DNA of 39,209 nucleotides from NCBI GenBank assembly GCA_016842065.1, contig JAEPDS010000034.1, forward strand, positions 1-39,209. Direction: 5' to 3'. A model generated the notes under the pieces. It was not told the DNA's origin. It did no database searches and was given only the letters and a program-made list of their open reading frames with translations. The first letter of the stretch is position 1; every line of letters begins with the position of its first letter. Shown here piece after piece: positions 26,355 to 36,462 of this stretch. The translations under genes and the position numbers were made by a program. The DNA comes from Candidatus Thiodiazotropha sp. 'RUGA' (GTDB lineage Bacteria > Pseudomonadota > Gammaproteobacteria > Chromatiales > Chromatiaceae).

Positions 26355-27831
26355 TTAGCCTACTGTGAACTGTCCCATCATACCCATATCTTCGTGTTCG
26401 AGAATATGGCAATGGTACATATAGGGATAGTCATCGGTGGCAGGATAGTCAAAGCGCACAATAAATTCTGCCCAATCGTCATCATCGACAACGATAATAT
26501 CTTTCCAGCCTTGATGGGCTGGTGGAGTAGCTCTGCCCTCCATTTGTTCGACAAGAAACGAGCAGCCGTGAACATGAAAAGGGTGTGCGCCCTGATCCGA
26601 AATGACACGCCACCGTTCCCAGACGCTCCGTTGAATGCGCTCGTTAATGACCTTCATATTCATTGATTTCCCATTAATCGTCATACTCATACCGGCATGA
26701 TGACCATCTTCCCCGCCATTCATTTCAAGTATGAACTCACGAGTTATCGCGATTTCACTCTCTTCTGGTCTTACGATTGTGTTGAGTTTTTGCGGTATGG
26801 GCGCGGTATGGCCATCCAAGCTGTGATCGACAATCAGGGTCAGTGATGGATTGGGTAACGGTGGGTTGAATAGGTTGAATACTCTTAGAATCGTATCGAC
26901 AACGCCTTCGCCTTCGTACTCATCTTCAAATATGGTTAACAGTTCGGCCGAATCGGTTTCGGTCATATCAATAATTATTTCGCAGCGCTCTCCTGGAGCC
27001 ATTTCCATCGTTGTTAATGGTACAGGCTTCTCAAGCAATCCACCATCGGTTGCTATCTTATGAAAAGTTCGATGGTCAGAAAACTGAATCACATAGAAAC
27101 GTGCGTTTGCACCATTTAACAGTCTAAGGCGAACTTTTCCAGCTGGCACGATTGTCGTGGGTGCAATCGCACCATTGATCACAACCACCTCGCCCAGCCA
27201 GCCGTCTTCGTGTGCATTATTAAGTGAATAAACAAGCTGACCATGGGCATCAAATGTTCGGTCCTGAATGGATTGGCAGATCATCCAGTCCATAGAGGTT
27301 AGGTAAATCTAGCGAGTCTGAATGATCATCATCAATTATGATCATACCGGCAAGTCCACGATAGACTTGCTCACCAGTTTTCCCATGAGTGTGTGAGTGA
27401 TACCAGCAGGTCGCAGCAGGCTGCCTGATAGACAATGTGGGCTGCCACTTCTCACCTGCTCCTATGACTGATTGAGGTCCGCCATCCACCTCACCAGGAA
27501 CGTGCAGACCATGGCCATGCACAGCCACTCCTTCATTTAAACTATTCTGGTAGTGCAGTGTCAGTTCAGTACCTTGTCGAGTGCGAATCGTTGGCCCAAG
27601 ATAATCCTGGCTAAAACCCAGTGTCGATGTGCCGATGTTCGGATTGAATGACCACATACCGTGCTGAATTTTCAGTTCAACCGGCTCACCATCTGTGCCG
27701 TCAATAAGCGTAGGTATGGGTAATTTGGTTACTGTGGTTTTAGCCCAGATGGTTGGATGAAATCTTGCACTAATAAAAGCCGCACAACCGATCAGAAACC
27801 GTCGTCGTGAAATACGATTCAACACTTTCAT
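26355..27831 (-). pseudogene. Tat-exported multicopper oxidase split by a one-base frameshift
   Basis: Two minus-strand frames together form one CueO/FtsP-like multicopper oxidase. Part 1 (27831-27250) has a Tat signal (SRRRFLIG, residues 8-15), the copper motif HGHGLH and the motif WYHSHTHG, then runs into a stop after GLDDLPIHSGPNI. Part 2 (from about 27270 to 26355) continues with QDRTFDAHGQ and carries HPFHVHG and the type 1 site YHCHILEHEDMGMM. Removing one C of the CC read at 27270-27271 restores DDLPIIQDRTFDAHG and gives a single ~491-residue protein; total length 1477 is exactly one base over a multiple of three. All four copper motifs are intact. Either a recent inactivation or a sequencing/assembly error. 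Confidence 0.85.
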
Positions 27832-28445
27832 TTAGTATCGATCTCCAAAACCATAACTTAGCCTGTGAGCAACAGGGAGCACCTGATAATCATCAGTACA
27901 ATATTTTGAGGATCATGCAGATGATCTATAAATATCGGGAGACTCACAAATTCAATTGTGCACTTAAAACTCCCAACTGGTTATTCTCCACAAATACCTC
28001 AAATACAAACAGTGCGATCTAAACTTTTCCAAATCTTCTTCTTAGAGTCTTGCACCTATGGTGTATTGAGGCGAATGAGATCCTGCTGATTTAAATCAAA
28101 CGGGATAAACATCTATTCACTAAGTCTAATGTCTGTCAGGTAGGGATTGGTTATTAAAGCGACAACAAAACCAACACAAGTAGAGGCTATCTTTTCCATT
28201 CAGGCGTTGAAAATCTCTCACCTTGTTCGGCAACAACCTGTAGTTCACTCGATAGCAAGGCTCAAAAGTTCAGTTTGGTTGTCAAAAGAAACGATTAATA
28301 ACCAGATAGTTTATTAACCCACGATATTGTTCCAACTATCGAGGTATGCAAGACAACACGCTTTTGAGCACGTAATTATTCACCTTCCGTTACCTGCCAA
28401 CCTAATCTACAGTATAGATTATGCTTTTGAACACAGCTCAATTGA

Positions 28446-28455
28446 GGGGGGGGGG
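28446..28455 (+). repeat. G10 homopolymer upstream of lipoprotein gene
   Basis: Ten consecutive G residues, 58 bases before the first possible ATG of the lipoprotein and 36 bases before a TATAAT. Poly-G tracts of this length are slippage-prone and in several bacteria change promoter strength or reading frame. Confidence 0.9.
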
Positions 28456-28491
28456 TTAAAAGTGCTTTGGGTCCAGCTTTGGTCAAATCTT

Positions 28492-28497
28492 TATAAT
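28492..28497 (+). promoter_or_regulatory. Candidate -10 element TATAAT of the TSP3 lipoprotein gene
   Basis: Perfect TATAAT, 16 bases before ATG 28514. The best -35 is TTGGGT at 28467-28472 with a long 19-base spacer. If used, the leader would be very short, which would fit the absence of a ribosome site. Confidence 0.35.
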
Positions 28498-28513
28498 TCC
28501 CACACAACTTATA

Positions 28514-30787
28514 ATGTCTAATATGAAAGAACTCTACTTCCTAACGCTTCTATTTTCCCTTGCGTTGCTGGCTGGGTGCAATCATTCCGATTCTAAGGAT
28601 AACGAATCCAGCACAACACTATCGGGCAGCCTGATTACCAATACTGATTCAGATGAATCGTCCACCACCTGCCCCAGTAGCGCTGTTAAGATTTTGGCAT
28701 TGCGTGATGCCGAAACCGTTTCGCAAGCCAACATAACGCAGACTTGTGAGTTTTCGCTTGATATTCCTGCAGAGACGCCGGTATCTCTTAAATTTGTCGA
28801 TGCTTCAGGAGAGGATGTTGGAGTGCTGATCTATGACAACCCTCGAATCAGCCAAGGGGGAAGTCTGGAGCAGTTCATCGATCGTTTCCAACTGCCACAG
28901 GGCGCAAATGAAGATATCGGCAACGTCCTTCTGTTGCCTGAGCAGGTAATCGCACTTCTACAACGAAATCCATTGCGCTATCTGGACAGTGATGGAGATG
29001 GCGTCGTTGATGCCACGGATGCTGATTTCAATCTAACTGCTTTACTCTCCAACCGGGATGTTGATAACGACAGCATCGATAATGAAGACGATAACTGCCC
29101 ATATGAATCAAACCCAAACCAGGAAGATACAAATCAGGATGGTACGGGGGATGCGTGTTCCATTCCATCTGATCAGGCACTCTATGGCCAGTTGACTCTG
29201 AGTCTGGTTAAAAAACTGGCCACAGAGGAAGAGGTTCAGGCGATCATGGATGACCCGGCCCTTCTCGATTCGACGCTGTTGGATGTGTCAGAAGATGATC
29301 CCAATACGATTGTATTTGGCCCCATCCCACAAAAAGGCAATTGGATTGTCACCGAGGACCAGAAGGTTATGGTTGACCCTGACGGTTACTTTACCTTAGA
29401 GCCAATAGCAGACCCGGGCTCAGGTATTGCGATTGTGGTTAGAGAAATAACAGATGATAAGCCACTCTTTACCTTTCCTCTGCATGAGTTGAGCACTGAC
29501 GCATCGAACCCGGCAGTTATCGATATAAAGGGTACATTCCCAAGGCCATGTAGCATGGATGGGGGTGTCTGTCATAATCCAGCCATCGCTGCGAAGGGCG
29601 GTGCAGTACATCATATCAATCATGGAATTATCCATTTACCACCGATACGGCCGTTCGAAGAGCAGGGAGATGAGGGTGTCGAAGGAAATTGCAAAGAGGA
29701 CTACAACAGGTATCCCTGCTGCCTGGACTACGATGGTCCCTTGGCAGGCCCTGACGCTGAACCACAAACCGATTCTGTAACAGAAGTCCAAGTCTATCTG
29801 GGCTCCACCTGCCATGAATCGGTACTGCATAACTGCTGCACGAATGAGCGTGGAGACTTTGCCTATCGCGCCGTCGAGATCTTACGAATATTCTCTGACA
29901 GTATAGATGAGTTGTATGAGCCAATCGGGTGTCACGATAATCATAAAAAAAGGAATTGCCAATGGATTGATTATGACACCGACCACCGAGGTCTTTATCT
30001 GTCTGAAACTTCTCCAAGCATCATTCAACGGTCTGCTCGATATCAGGAGAACACACGTCCGCAAACAGGTTCACTCTTTATCGAAAATATCGTTGTTGGC
30101 TGCGGAGAAGAGAAAACACTCTATATGTACAACAACACCTGCAGAAACGAAACGGTCATCCACTTTGAACGGAATATCGGCGGCTCTGCAAAACTCAATG
30201 GCGACGGCGTTGAAAATGAGCGTGAAATTCCCGCAAACGAACGCGCCAACCCGTTGGTTGTACAACATTACAAAGAGGGTGTAGACAATTTTATCTTTCA
30301 ACGATCGATCACCTATACTGCACCATCGGAGGCCGGCACTGCCGATGCCATTTCAGTACAGGCTGGCGGTATTCATCGACGCGTCAACATCGAAGTCGTA
30401 TGTGACAACACAGTAATAGAAGAACCCCCGCCCGAAGAGGAAGAGGAAGTCACAGAACCACCACCGCCAACTACTAACCCTGAAATTGACGTAGTTGAAC
30501 AGACGGCTTTCCTGTTCGATCACTACATCGGCAGATCACCCTGCCCTCAGGAGATTGGCCAGCTCAATATCGGCAACAGTGGCGATGGCACTTTGAGGTG
30601 GAGGATTGAGCACAACATCCCGTGGCTGGATGCCGTGCCTGCAAGTGGCATAGCGCCGTCAACCGTATCGCTTCGATTCAACTGCAATGTGAGTGGTCCT
30701 GGCAATCTCAGTGGGAACTTTTCGATCGTATCGGACAACGCGATAAACAGTCCGTTATCAATTCCTGTGGGCGGAACGGTTCACTGA
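28514..30787 (+). CDS. Large surface lipoprotein with thrombospondin type 3 calcium repeats
   Basis: 757 residues from ATG 28514; ATG 28523 (MKELYFLTLLF) is an equally good start and neither has a ribosome site. Lipobox LLAGC with Cys at residue 22. Residues ~155-215 contain DSDGDGVVDATDADF and DVDNDSIDNEDDNCP...NQDGTGDAC, a thrombospondin type 3 calcium-binding pattern. The middle region (~340-560) is Cys-rich (for example EGNCKEDYNRYPCC, HNCCTNERG). A Pro/Glu linker (PPPEEEEEVTEPPPP, ~635-655) leads to a C-terminal beta-sandwich-like domain of about 100 residues (NIGNSGDGTLRW, VSLRFNC, GNFSIVSDN) similar to BACON/choice-of-anchor modules. Probably an envelope-anchored or surface protein; the partner is unknown. 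It stands alone. Confidence 0.8.
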   Translation: MSNMKELYFLTLLFSLALLAGCNHSDSKDNESSTTLSGSLITNTDSDESSTTCPSSAVKILALRDAETVSQANITQTCEFSLDIPAETPVSLKFVDASGEDVGVLIYDNPRISQGGSLEQFIDRFQLPQGANEDIGNVLLLPEQVIALLQRNPLRYLDSDGDGVVDATDADFNLTALLSNRDVDNDSIDNEDDNCPYESNPNQEDTNQDGTGDACSIPSDQALYGQLTLSLVKKLATEEEVQAIMDDPALLDSTLLDVSEDDPNTIVFGPIPQKGNWIVTEDQKVMVDPDGYFTLEPIADPGSGIAIVVREITDDKPLFTFPLHELSTDASNPAVIDIKGTFPRPCSMDGGVCHNPAIAAKGGAVHHINHGIIHLPPIRPFEEQGDEGVEGNCKEDYNRYPCCLDYDGPLAGPDAEPQTDSVTEVQVYLGSTCHESVLHNCCTNERGDFAYRAVEILRIFSDSIDELYEPIGCHDNHKKRNCQWIDYDTDHRGLYLSETSPSIIQRSARYQENTRPQTGSLFIENIVVGCGEEKTLYMYNNTCRNETVIHFERNIGGSAKLNGDGVENEREIPANERANPLVVQHYKEGVDNFIFQRSITYTAPSEAGTADAISVQAGGIHRRVNIEVVCDNTVIEEPPPEEEEEVTEPPPPTTNPEIDVVEQTAFLFDHYIGRSPCPQEIGQLNIGNSGDGTLRWRIEHNIPWLDAVPASGIAPSTVSLRFNCNVSGPGNLSGNFSIVSDNAINSPLSIPVGGTVH

Positions 30788-31135
30788 CAAGCAACGTTAG
30801 GCGAACAAGATGACTTTTATATTTGACCATCTGCGCCCGGTTCAGAAGTAGACGGCTTTACACTCAGTCGCTCTTAGGGATTTTGATAAAAATGGAGTTT
30901 CCCGGCAGTCGGCGTGCTGGTTAAACAAGAACACCACGACCGCCAGCTAGAGATTATCTGGACTGTTGTATCGTTGACTCAGGCCGATTGCCAGTACCGT
31001 CTATCTGCACTGAATGCCGGAATAACTGCCAGCCGAAAAACCTGCAAAAAAATAACTCAGGATTGTGATTTTGGCTGAAAAGAAAAAGGCCCAAAACACC
31101 ACTATGACTAGCGTATTTTAGGCCTTTTCGGTTGT
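30788..31135. other. Gene-free stretch, 348 bp
   Basis: Between the lipoprotein stop and the initiator tRNA. It contains the tRNA terminator at 31083-31128 on its right side. No supported gene in the rest. Confidence 0.5.
31083..31128 (-). terminator. Rho-independent terminator of the initiator tRNA
   Basis: On the minus strand a 16-bp stem (31128-31113 with 31099-31084, two G-U pairs) with a 13-base loop, GC-rich in the middle (GGCC) and followed by TTTTT. It begins 8 bases past the tRNA CCA end. The A-rich upstream arm could make it act in both directions. Confidence 0.85.
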
Positions 31136-31212
<77 letters not shown>

Positions 31213-31388
31213 TCAAGGTGGGGAATACTACCTGTGATGGACCTGGATGACAAGCCCTTTATAAAAAAATTTTAAAAGATTTGAAACATTAGGTTAGACA
31301 GTCCGGAGAGGCAGAAAATTCAACACTTTTTCAGACTGAAAAAATGGAAAAAAATGCCTAAAACAGATCGATCTGTAAGGGATTTGCG

Positions 31389-31432
31389 AGGTAATCCGGG
31401 ATGAATCGGCTCGATTCACCCTCGAATTACCT
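31389..31432 (-). terminator. Stem-loop after nuoN, candidate operon terminator
   Basis: A 44-base imperfect hairpin with outer arms AGGTAAT/ATTACCT and an inner stem GGGTGAATCG/CGATTCATCCC closed by loop AGC. It begins 16 bases after the nuoN stop. No T run follows, so it may stabilise the 3' end or act with Rho rather than terminate alone. Confidence 0.5.
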
Positions 31433-31447
31433 GGCCTGACGCCGGGG

Positions 31448-32896
31448 TCAGCTACCGATCGCAGCTGCGCAGAGCGACAGCAGTCCTGCGGGGAAAAGCC
31501 CCAGCACCAGCATGGAGAGACCGTTGATGGAGAGCATCACCTGAGTGTCCACCCCGATGGAGAGCGGTGTTTCATCTTCAGGCTGATCGAAATAGATCAG
31601 CTTGACCACACGGATGTAGTAGAAGGCGCCGATGATCGAAAAGGCCACGCCGACCAGAGCCAGCCAGGTCAGGTCCACCGAAATGACCGCATCGAGAACG
31701 AACAGCTTGGCGAAAAAACCCACTGTGGGAGGTACACCGGCCATGGAGAACATCAGCAGCAGCATCATTCCGGCAAACCAGGGATTACGCTGATTCAGAC
31801 CCTTCATGTCATCCAGATTCTCCGCCTCGAAGCCTTTGCGGCTGAGGGCGATGATGATACCGAAGGCACCGGCCGACATCAGAGCATAGACCAGGGTGTA
31901 GAACATGGCTGCGGTATAGCCCTCTTTGGTTCCAGCCAGGATGCCCAGCATGATGAAACCCACGTGGGAGATGGTTGAGTAGGCCAGCATACGTTTGATG
32001 TTGGTCTGTGCGATGGCGATCAGATTACCCACACCCATGGAGAGCACGGCCAGGATGATCAGCATCCCCTGCCAACCCTGCCAGCCACCGTTCAGCTCAG
32101 CCAGACCATCCACCAGCAGGCGCATGGCCAGAGCGAAGGCGGCGATCTTCGGGGCACTGGCAAGAAATGCAACCACGGCGGTCGGTGCACCGTGATAGAC
32201 ATCGGGCACCCACATATGAAAAGGCACCGCACCGAGTTTGAATGCCAGACCGATCACCAGAAAGACAATACCGAAGATCATCACAATCTGGTTCATGTCT
32301 CCTTTGCTCACAACCTGCGCCAGCTCATCGAACTGCAGGGTTCCGGTTGTACCGTAGATCATGGAGATGCCGTAGAGCAGCATACCTGAGGCCAGGGCAC
32401 CCAGCACAAAGTACTTCATGCCTGCCTCAGCCCCTTGAGGTGAGTCACGGTTGAATGCGACCAGGGCATACAGACAGAGGGCCAGAAGTTCCAGGCCAAG
32501 ATAGATGGTGAGAAAGCTGTTGGCAGAGATCATCACCGTCATGCCCAGAACCGCGAACAGGCCGAGGGTGTAGAACTCTCCCTTGAACAGATCCCGTTGG
32601 ATCAGATAGTCCTTGGCATAGAGAAAGGAGATAAAGGTAACCAGCAGCACACCGACCTTCAGCAGATCGCTCATGGGATCCCGGATGTAGCTGCCATCGA
32701 AAATGATCTGCGTCTCGGAACTGGCCACGGCCAGGGTGACCGCCACGGTGACCAGCAGACCCACCTGGGTGATGACATAGCTGGCGATGCGTTGCTCTTC
32801 ACGGATGAAAAGATCAACCAGCAGGACCAAACAGGCCAGGGTCAGCAAGGAAATTTCCGGTAAGACCGGGATCAGTTGTGTTGCATCGAATTGCAT
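31448..32896 (-). CDS. nuoN: NADH-quinone oxidoreductase subunit N
   Basis: 482 residues, the usual length, with about 14 hydrophobic segments. Antiporter-like membrane subunit of respiratory complex I. Conserved charged residues of the proton channel are visible: Glu in LGLELLALCLYAL and Lys in AFKLGAVPFHMWVPDVYHG, plus the SAPKIAAFA helix. Last gene of the nuo operon, 30 bp after nuoM. ATG at 32896 fits family N-termini. Confidence 0.97.
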   Translation of the reverse strand: MQFDATQLIPVLPEISLLTLACLVLLVDLFIREEQRIASYVITQVGLLVTVAVTLAVASSETQIIFDGSYIRDPMSDLLKVGVLLVTFISFLYAKDYLIQRDLFKGEFYTLGLFAVLGMTVMISANSFLTIYLGLELLALCLYALVAFNRDSPQGAEAGMKYFVLGALASGMLLYGISMIYGTTGTLQFDELAQVVSKGDMNQIVMIFGIVFLVIGLAFKLGAVPFHMWVPDVYHGAPTAVVAFLASAPKIAAFALAMRLLVDGLAELNGGWQGWQGMLIILAVLSMGVGNLIAIAQTNIKRMLAYSTISHVGFIMLGILAGTKEGYTAAMFYTLVYALMSAGAFGIIIALSRKGFEAENLDDMKGLNQRNPWFAGMMLLLMFSMAGVPPTVGFFAKLFVLDAVISVDLTWLALVGVAFSIIGAFYYIRVVKLIYFDQPEDETPLSIGVDTQVMLSINGLSMLVLGLFPAGLLSLCAAAIGS

Positions 32897-32926
32897 GATT
32901 TCGCTACCGAGTCAGGCTCCGTCAGG

Positions 32927-34441
32927 TTATAACTTGGACACAGCTATATGCTGCAGCAGGTTGTTGACAGAGGCGTCCATCACTTCAACCAGGGGTGCGG
33001 GCCACAGACCCAGCAACAGCACCGCTGCTGCCAGGGTGCCCAGGACTATGAATTCACGTCGGTTCATATCCTCGAGTGAGGCCACGCCATCGGAAGTGAC
33101 ATCACCGAAGACCACCCGCTTGACCATCCATAGGGTATAGGCGGCACCGATAATCAGGGTGGTTGCCGCCAGGAAGGCGTACCAGAAGTCGGCCTGGAAA
33201 CTGGCCAGGATGACCATGAACTCACCGACGAAACCGGAGGTGCCGGGCAGTCCCGCATTGGCCATGGCAAAGAAGACCATAAAGGCGGCGAAAACCGGCA
33301 TGGTGTTCACCACTCCACCGTAATCTTTGATCTCCCGACTGTGCAGGCGATCGTAGAGCACACCGACGCAGAGGAACATGGCGGCTGAGATGAAGCCATG
33401 GGATACCATCTGTACCATGCCTCCCTCGATGCCGAGTACCGCACCGCTGGTGCTATCACTATTCTGACCGATGATAAAGACGATGAAGAAACCGAGGGTG
33501 ACAAAACCCATGTGGGCGATCGACGAGTAGGCGATGAGCTTTTTCATATCCTGCTGGATCAGCGCCACAAAACCGATGTAGACCACAGCGATCAGCGACA
33601 TGCCAATGATCAGCCAGTCCAGTGTATGGCTGGCATCCGGGGTGATCGGCAGGCTGAAACGGAGAAAACCGTAGCCACCGATCTTCAGCATGATCGCGGC
33701 CAGGATTACCGATCCACCGGTGGGCGCCTCCACGTGTGCGTCAGGCAGCCAGGTATGAACCGGCCACATGGGTACTTTTACTGCAAACGCGAGCAGGAAG
33801 GCGATGAAGATCAGGATCTGTTCGGTGAGTCCCAACTTGAGGGTATGGAAGCCGAGGATATCGAAGCTACCGGACTGGAAGTACATGTAGATCAGGGCGA
33901 CCAGCATGAACACCGATCCGAAAAAGGTATAGAGGAAGAACTTGATGGTGGCGTAGACCCGGTTCGGTCCACCCCAGACCCCGATGATCAGGAACATGGG
34001 GATCAGCATCGCTTCCCAGAAAACGTAGAAGAGCATCGCATCCAGCGCGGAGAAGACACCGACCATCACCCCTTCCATGATCAGAAAGGCAGCCATGTAT
34101 TGGGAGGGGCGATACTGGATCACTTCCCAACCGGCGATAACCACCAGCGGAGTGATAAAAGTGGTGAGGATGATCAGTGGCATGGAGATGCCATCCACAC
34201 CCATGTAGTACTCGATGTCGAAACCGGGGACCCAGGGTACCCGCTCGACAAACTGCATATCCGCTGTGGCGCTGTCGAATGCGAACCAGAGAGGCAGGCT
34301 GACAATAAAGGTCAGAATGGCGATGGTCAGGGCGGTCCACTTGGTGGCGTTCGCTTCCCGGTCGCCACTGGCAAGTACCATGAAGCCACCCACGATGGGC
34401 AGCCAGACCGTAAGACTTAGGATGGGCCAATCGGCAATCAT
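32927..34441 (-). CDS. nuoM: NADH-quinone oxidoreductase subunit M
   Basis: 504 residues from ATG 34441, with AGGA 8-9 bases upstream; a TTG at 34447 lies too close to that site. Antiporter-like membrane subunit of complex I. Conserved features: FWEAMLIPMFLIIGVWGG with the key Glu, AFAVKVPMWPVHTWLPDAHVEAP with the channel Lys, and LKIGGYGFLRF. The gene begins 12 bp after nuoL and precedes nuoN. Confidence 0.97.
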   Translation of the reverse strand: MIADWPILSLTVWLPIVGGFMVLASGDREANATKWTALTIAILTFIVSLPLWFAFDSATADMQFVERVPWVPGFDIEYYMGVDGISMPLIILTTFITPLVVIAGWEVIQYRPSQYMAAFLIMEGVMVGVFSALDAMLFYVFWEAMLIPMFLIIGVWGGPNRVYATIKFFLYTFFGSVFMLVALIYMYFQSGSFDILGFHTLKLGLTEQILIFIAFLLAFAVKVPMWPVHTWLPDAHVEAPTGGSVILAAIMLKIGGYGFLRFSLPITPDASHTLDWLIIGMSLIAVVYIGFVALIQQDMKKLIAYSSIAHMGFVTLGFFIVFIIGQNSDSTSGAVLGIEGGMVQMVSHGFISAAMFLCVGVLYDRLHSREIKDYGGVVNTMPVFAAFMVFFAMANAGLPGTSGFVGEFMVILASFQADFWYAFLAATTLIIGAAYTLWMVKRVVFGDVTSDGVASLEDMNRREFIVLGTLAAAVLLLGLWPAPLVEVMDASVNNLLQHIAVSKL

Positions 34442-34453
34442 GCTCAACGTCCT

Positions 34454-36442
34454 TTATAGATATACAAACCAGGTCAGCAACAGCAGCAGACCCAGGATCA
34501 TGGCAATGGCGTAGTGATAGAGGTAACCGGTCTGAACATGGCGTACGATCGAAGCCAGCCAACCTACGGTATGGGCGGAGCCGTTCACCGCCAATCCGTC
34601 GATCAGGCCCCGGTCACCGACCAGCCAGAGGAATTTGCCAATACCCCGGCTGCCTGCAGCAAACACGGCTTGGTAGACCTCATCGAACCAATATTTCTTA
34701 TCCAGCACCGTATGCAGCGGCGCCAGGGCGTTTTTGATCTTCTCCGCCAGGGCGGGATTGATCATATAGAGATAGAAGGCCAGAGCCAGTCCGCCCATCG
34801 CCAGATAGAAGGCGACACTTGCAAAGGTGTGGCCGAGCATGCCGTCACCACTGTGGACCATCGCCTGGACAGCCGCCAGGGTATCGTGCTCGGGCAGTAC
34901 ATAGAGGGAATCTTTGAACCAGTCGCCGAACAGCATCGCGTCGATCGTCAGGTAACCAAGAATCACCGAGGGGATGGCCAGCAGGATCAACGGCACGGTC
35001 ACCACCTTGGGTGATTCGTGGAGATGATCCTTGGCATGTTCATCACGCGGGCCTTCACCGTGGAACACCAGGAAGAACATACGGAAACTGTAGAGGGCGG
35101 TGACAAACACACCCGCCAGCACCAGCCAATAGGCATAGCCGGAACCGGCAATGGTTGAGTGGTGCACGGCCTCGATAATCGCATCCTTGGAGAAGAAACC
35201 GGAGAAGCCGGGAAAACCGATCAGCGCCAGGGAGCCGAGCAATGAGGTCCAGTAGGTGATCGGCATATATTTACGCACCCCACCCATATTGCGGATATCC
35301 TGATCATGGTGCATGCCGATGATGACCGAGCCGGCAGCAAGGAACAGCAGTGCCTTGAAGAAGGCGTGGGTCATCAGGTGGAAGATACCGGCCGCATAGG
35401 CAGAGGCACCCAAAGCCACCATCATGTAACCCAGCTGAGACAGAGTCGAGTAGGCCACCACCCGCTTGATATCGTTCTGCACGATGCCGATCAGACCGGT
35501 GAAGAAAGCGGTGGTGGCACCGATCACCAGGATAAAGCTGAGGGCTGTCTCGGAGAGCTCATACAGCGGTGACATACGCGCCACCATGAAGATACCGGCG
35601 GTGACCATGGTGGCCGCATGGATCAGTGCTGAGATCGGGGTCGGGCCTTCCATCGAGTCGGGCAGCCAGACATGCAGCGGTACCTGAGCCGATTTACCCA
35701 TCGCACCGATGAACAGCAGAATGCCGATCACGGTCATCAGCGACCAGCTGCTGTCACCCCAGATCTGGACCTGGGTATCAGCCAGTCCCGGCGCCGCCGC
35801 AAATACCTCGGCATAATCGAGACTGTTGGTGTACATGACAATCGCGGCGATGCCGAGAATGAAACCGAAGTCACCCACCCGGTTGACCAGAAAGGCCTTC
35901 AGATTGGCGAAGATCGCCGTAGGTCTCACCGACCAGAAACCGATCAACAGGTAAGAGACCAGGCCAACCGCTTCCCAGCCGAAAAACAGCTGCATGAAGT
36001 TGTTGGCCATAACCAACATCAACATGGAGAAGGTAAACAGTGAGATGTAACTGAAGAAACGCTGATAACTGTTTTTACCGGCCAGGCTGGTCTTCGGCCA
36101 GTTGTGCTCATCATCCGCCATATAGCCGATGGTGTAGATGTGTACACAGAAAGAGACGAAGGTGACCACGGTGATCATCACCGCTGTCAGGTGGTCGACC
36201 AGAAAGCCCACCTCCATACTCAGACCGCCACTCACCATCCAGGTGTAGACTGTACCGTTGAAGGTCTCCAGACCATCATACATAAAGCCTTTCAATACAT
36301 AGAGCGAGAGCAAGGCGGAGATGCCGACCCCGGTACTGGTGACCCAGTGCGACCCTTTGCGCCCCAGCGTACTGCCAAAGAAACCGGCCAATATCGCGCC
36401 GACCAGAGGCGCCAATACGATTGTCAGATAGATATTTTCCAT
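34454..36442 (-). CDS. nuoL: NADH-quinone oxidoreductase subunit L
   Basis: 662 residues, somewhat longer than the E. coli protein (613). The largest antiporter-like subunit of complex I, with the long lateral helix near the C-terminus. Conserved motifs: GWEAVGLVSYLLIGFW, GAMGKSAQVPLHVWLPDSMEGPTPISALIHAATM, and LTHAFFKALLFLAAGSVIIG. ATG at 36442 has only a weak ribosome site. Unlike the other nuo junctions (3-36 bp), this gene is separated from nuoK by 190 bp holding a palindromic insert. Confidence 0.97.
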   Translation of the reverse strand: MENIYLTIVLAPLVGAILAGFFGSTLGRKGSHWVTSTGVGISALLSLYVLKGFMYDGLETFNGTVYTWMVSGGLSMEVGFLVDHLTAVMITVVTFVSFCVHIYTIGYMADDEHNWPKTSLAGKNSYQRFFSYISLFTFSMLMLVMANNFMQLFFGWEAVGLVSYLLIGFWSVRPTAIFANLKAFLVNRVGDFGFILGIAAIVMYTNSLDYAEVFAAAPGLADTQVQIWGDSSWSLMTVIGILLFIGAMGKSAQVPLHVWLPDSMEGPTPISALIHAATMVTAGIFMVARMSPLYELSETALSFILVIGATTAFFTGLIGIVQNDIKRVVAYSTLSQLGYMMVALGASAYAAGIFHLMTHAFFKALLFLAAGSVIIGMHHDQDIRNMGGVRKYMPITYWTSLLGSLALIGFPGFSGFFSKDAIIEAVHHSTIAGSGYAYWLVLAGVFVTALYSFRMFFLVFHGEGPRDEHAKDHLHESPKVVTVPLILLAIPSVILGYLTIDAMLFGDWFKDSLYVLPEHDTLAAVQAMVHSGDGMLGHTFASVAFYLAMGGLALAFYLYMINPALAEKIKNALAPLHTVLDKKYWFDEVYQAVFAAGSRGIGKFLWLVGDRGLIDGLAVNGSAHTVGWLASIVRHVQTGYLYHYAIAMILGLLLLLTWFVYL

Positions 36443-36462
36443 AAACCGTTTCTTCTTAAATT

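Larger units (their letters stand above)
27832..28513. other. Divergent gene-free region, 682 bp
   Basis: Separates the broken multicopper oxidase (minus) from the TSP3 lipoprotein (plus). Short open frames at 27807-28022 and 28327-28521 have no support. The stretch carries a G10 run at 28446-28455 and a perfect TATAAT at 28492-28497 close to the lipoprotein start. No copper-regulator-like dyad was convincingly found near the oxidase. Confidence 0.5.

Noticed and set aside
28327-28521. 64-codon open frame running through the G10 tract
   Set aside because: No family signs, no ribosome site; overlaps the likely promoter of the lipoprotein gene.
30796-30802. GTTAGGC preceded by AAC just after the lipoprotein stop, like an integron attC core
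   Set aside because: No matching partner core at attC distance, no palindromic body, no integrase; a chance 7-mer.
33398-34420. Long open frame (340 codons) antisense to nuoM, and similar ones opposite nuoH, nuoI and nuoL
   Set aside because: They are charged, His/Asp/Gln-rich shadow translations of the highly biased nuo coding strand; no ribosome sites or family signs.
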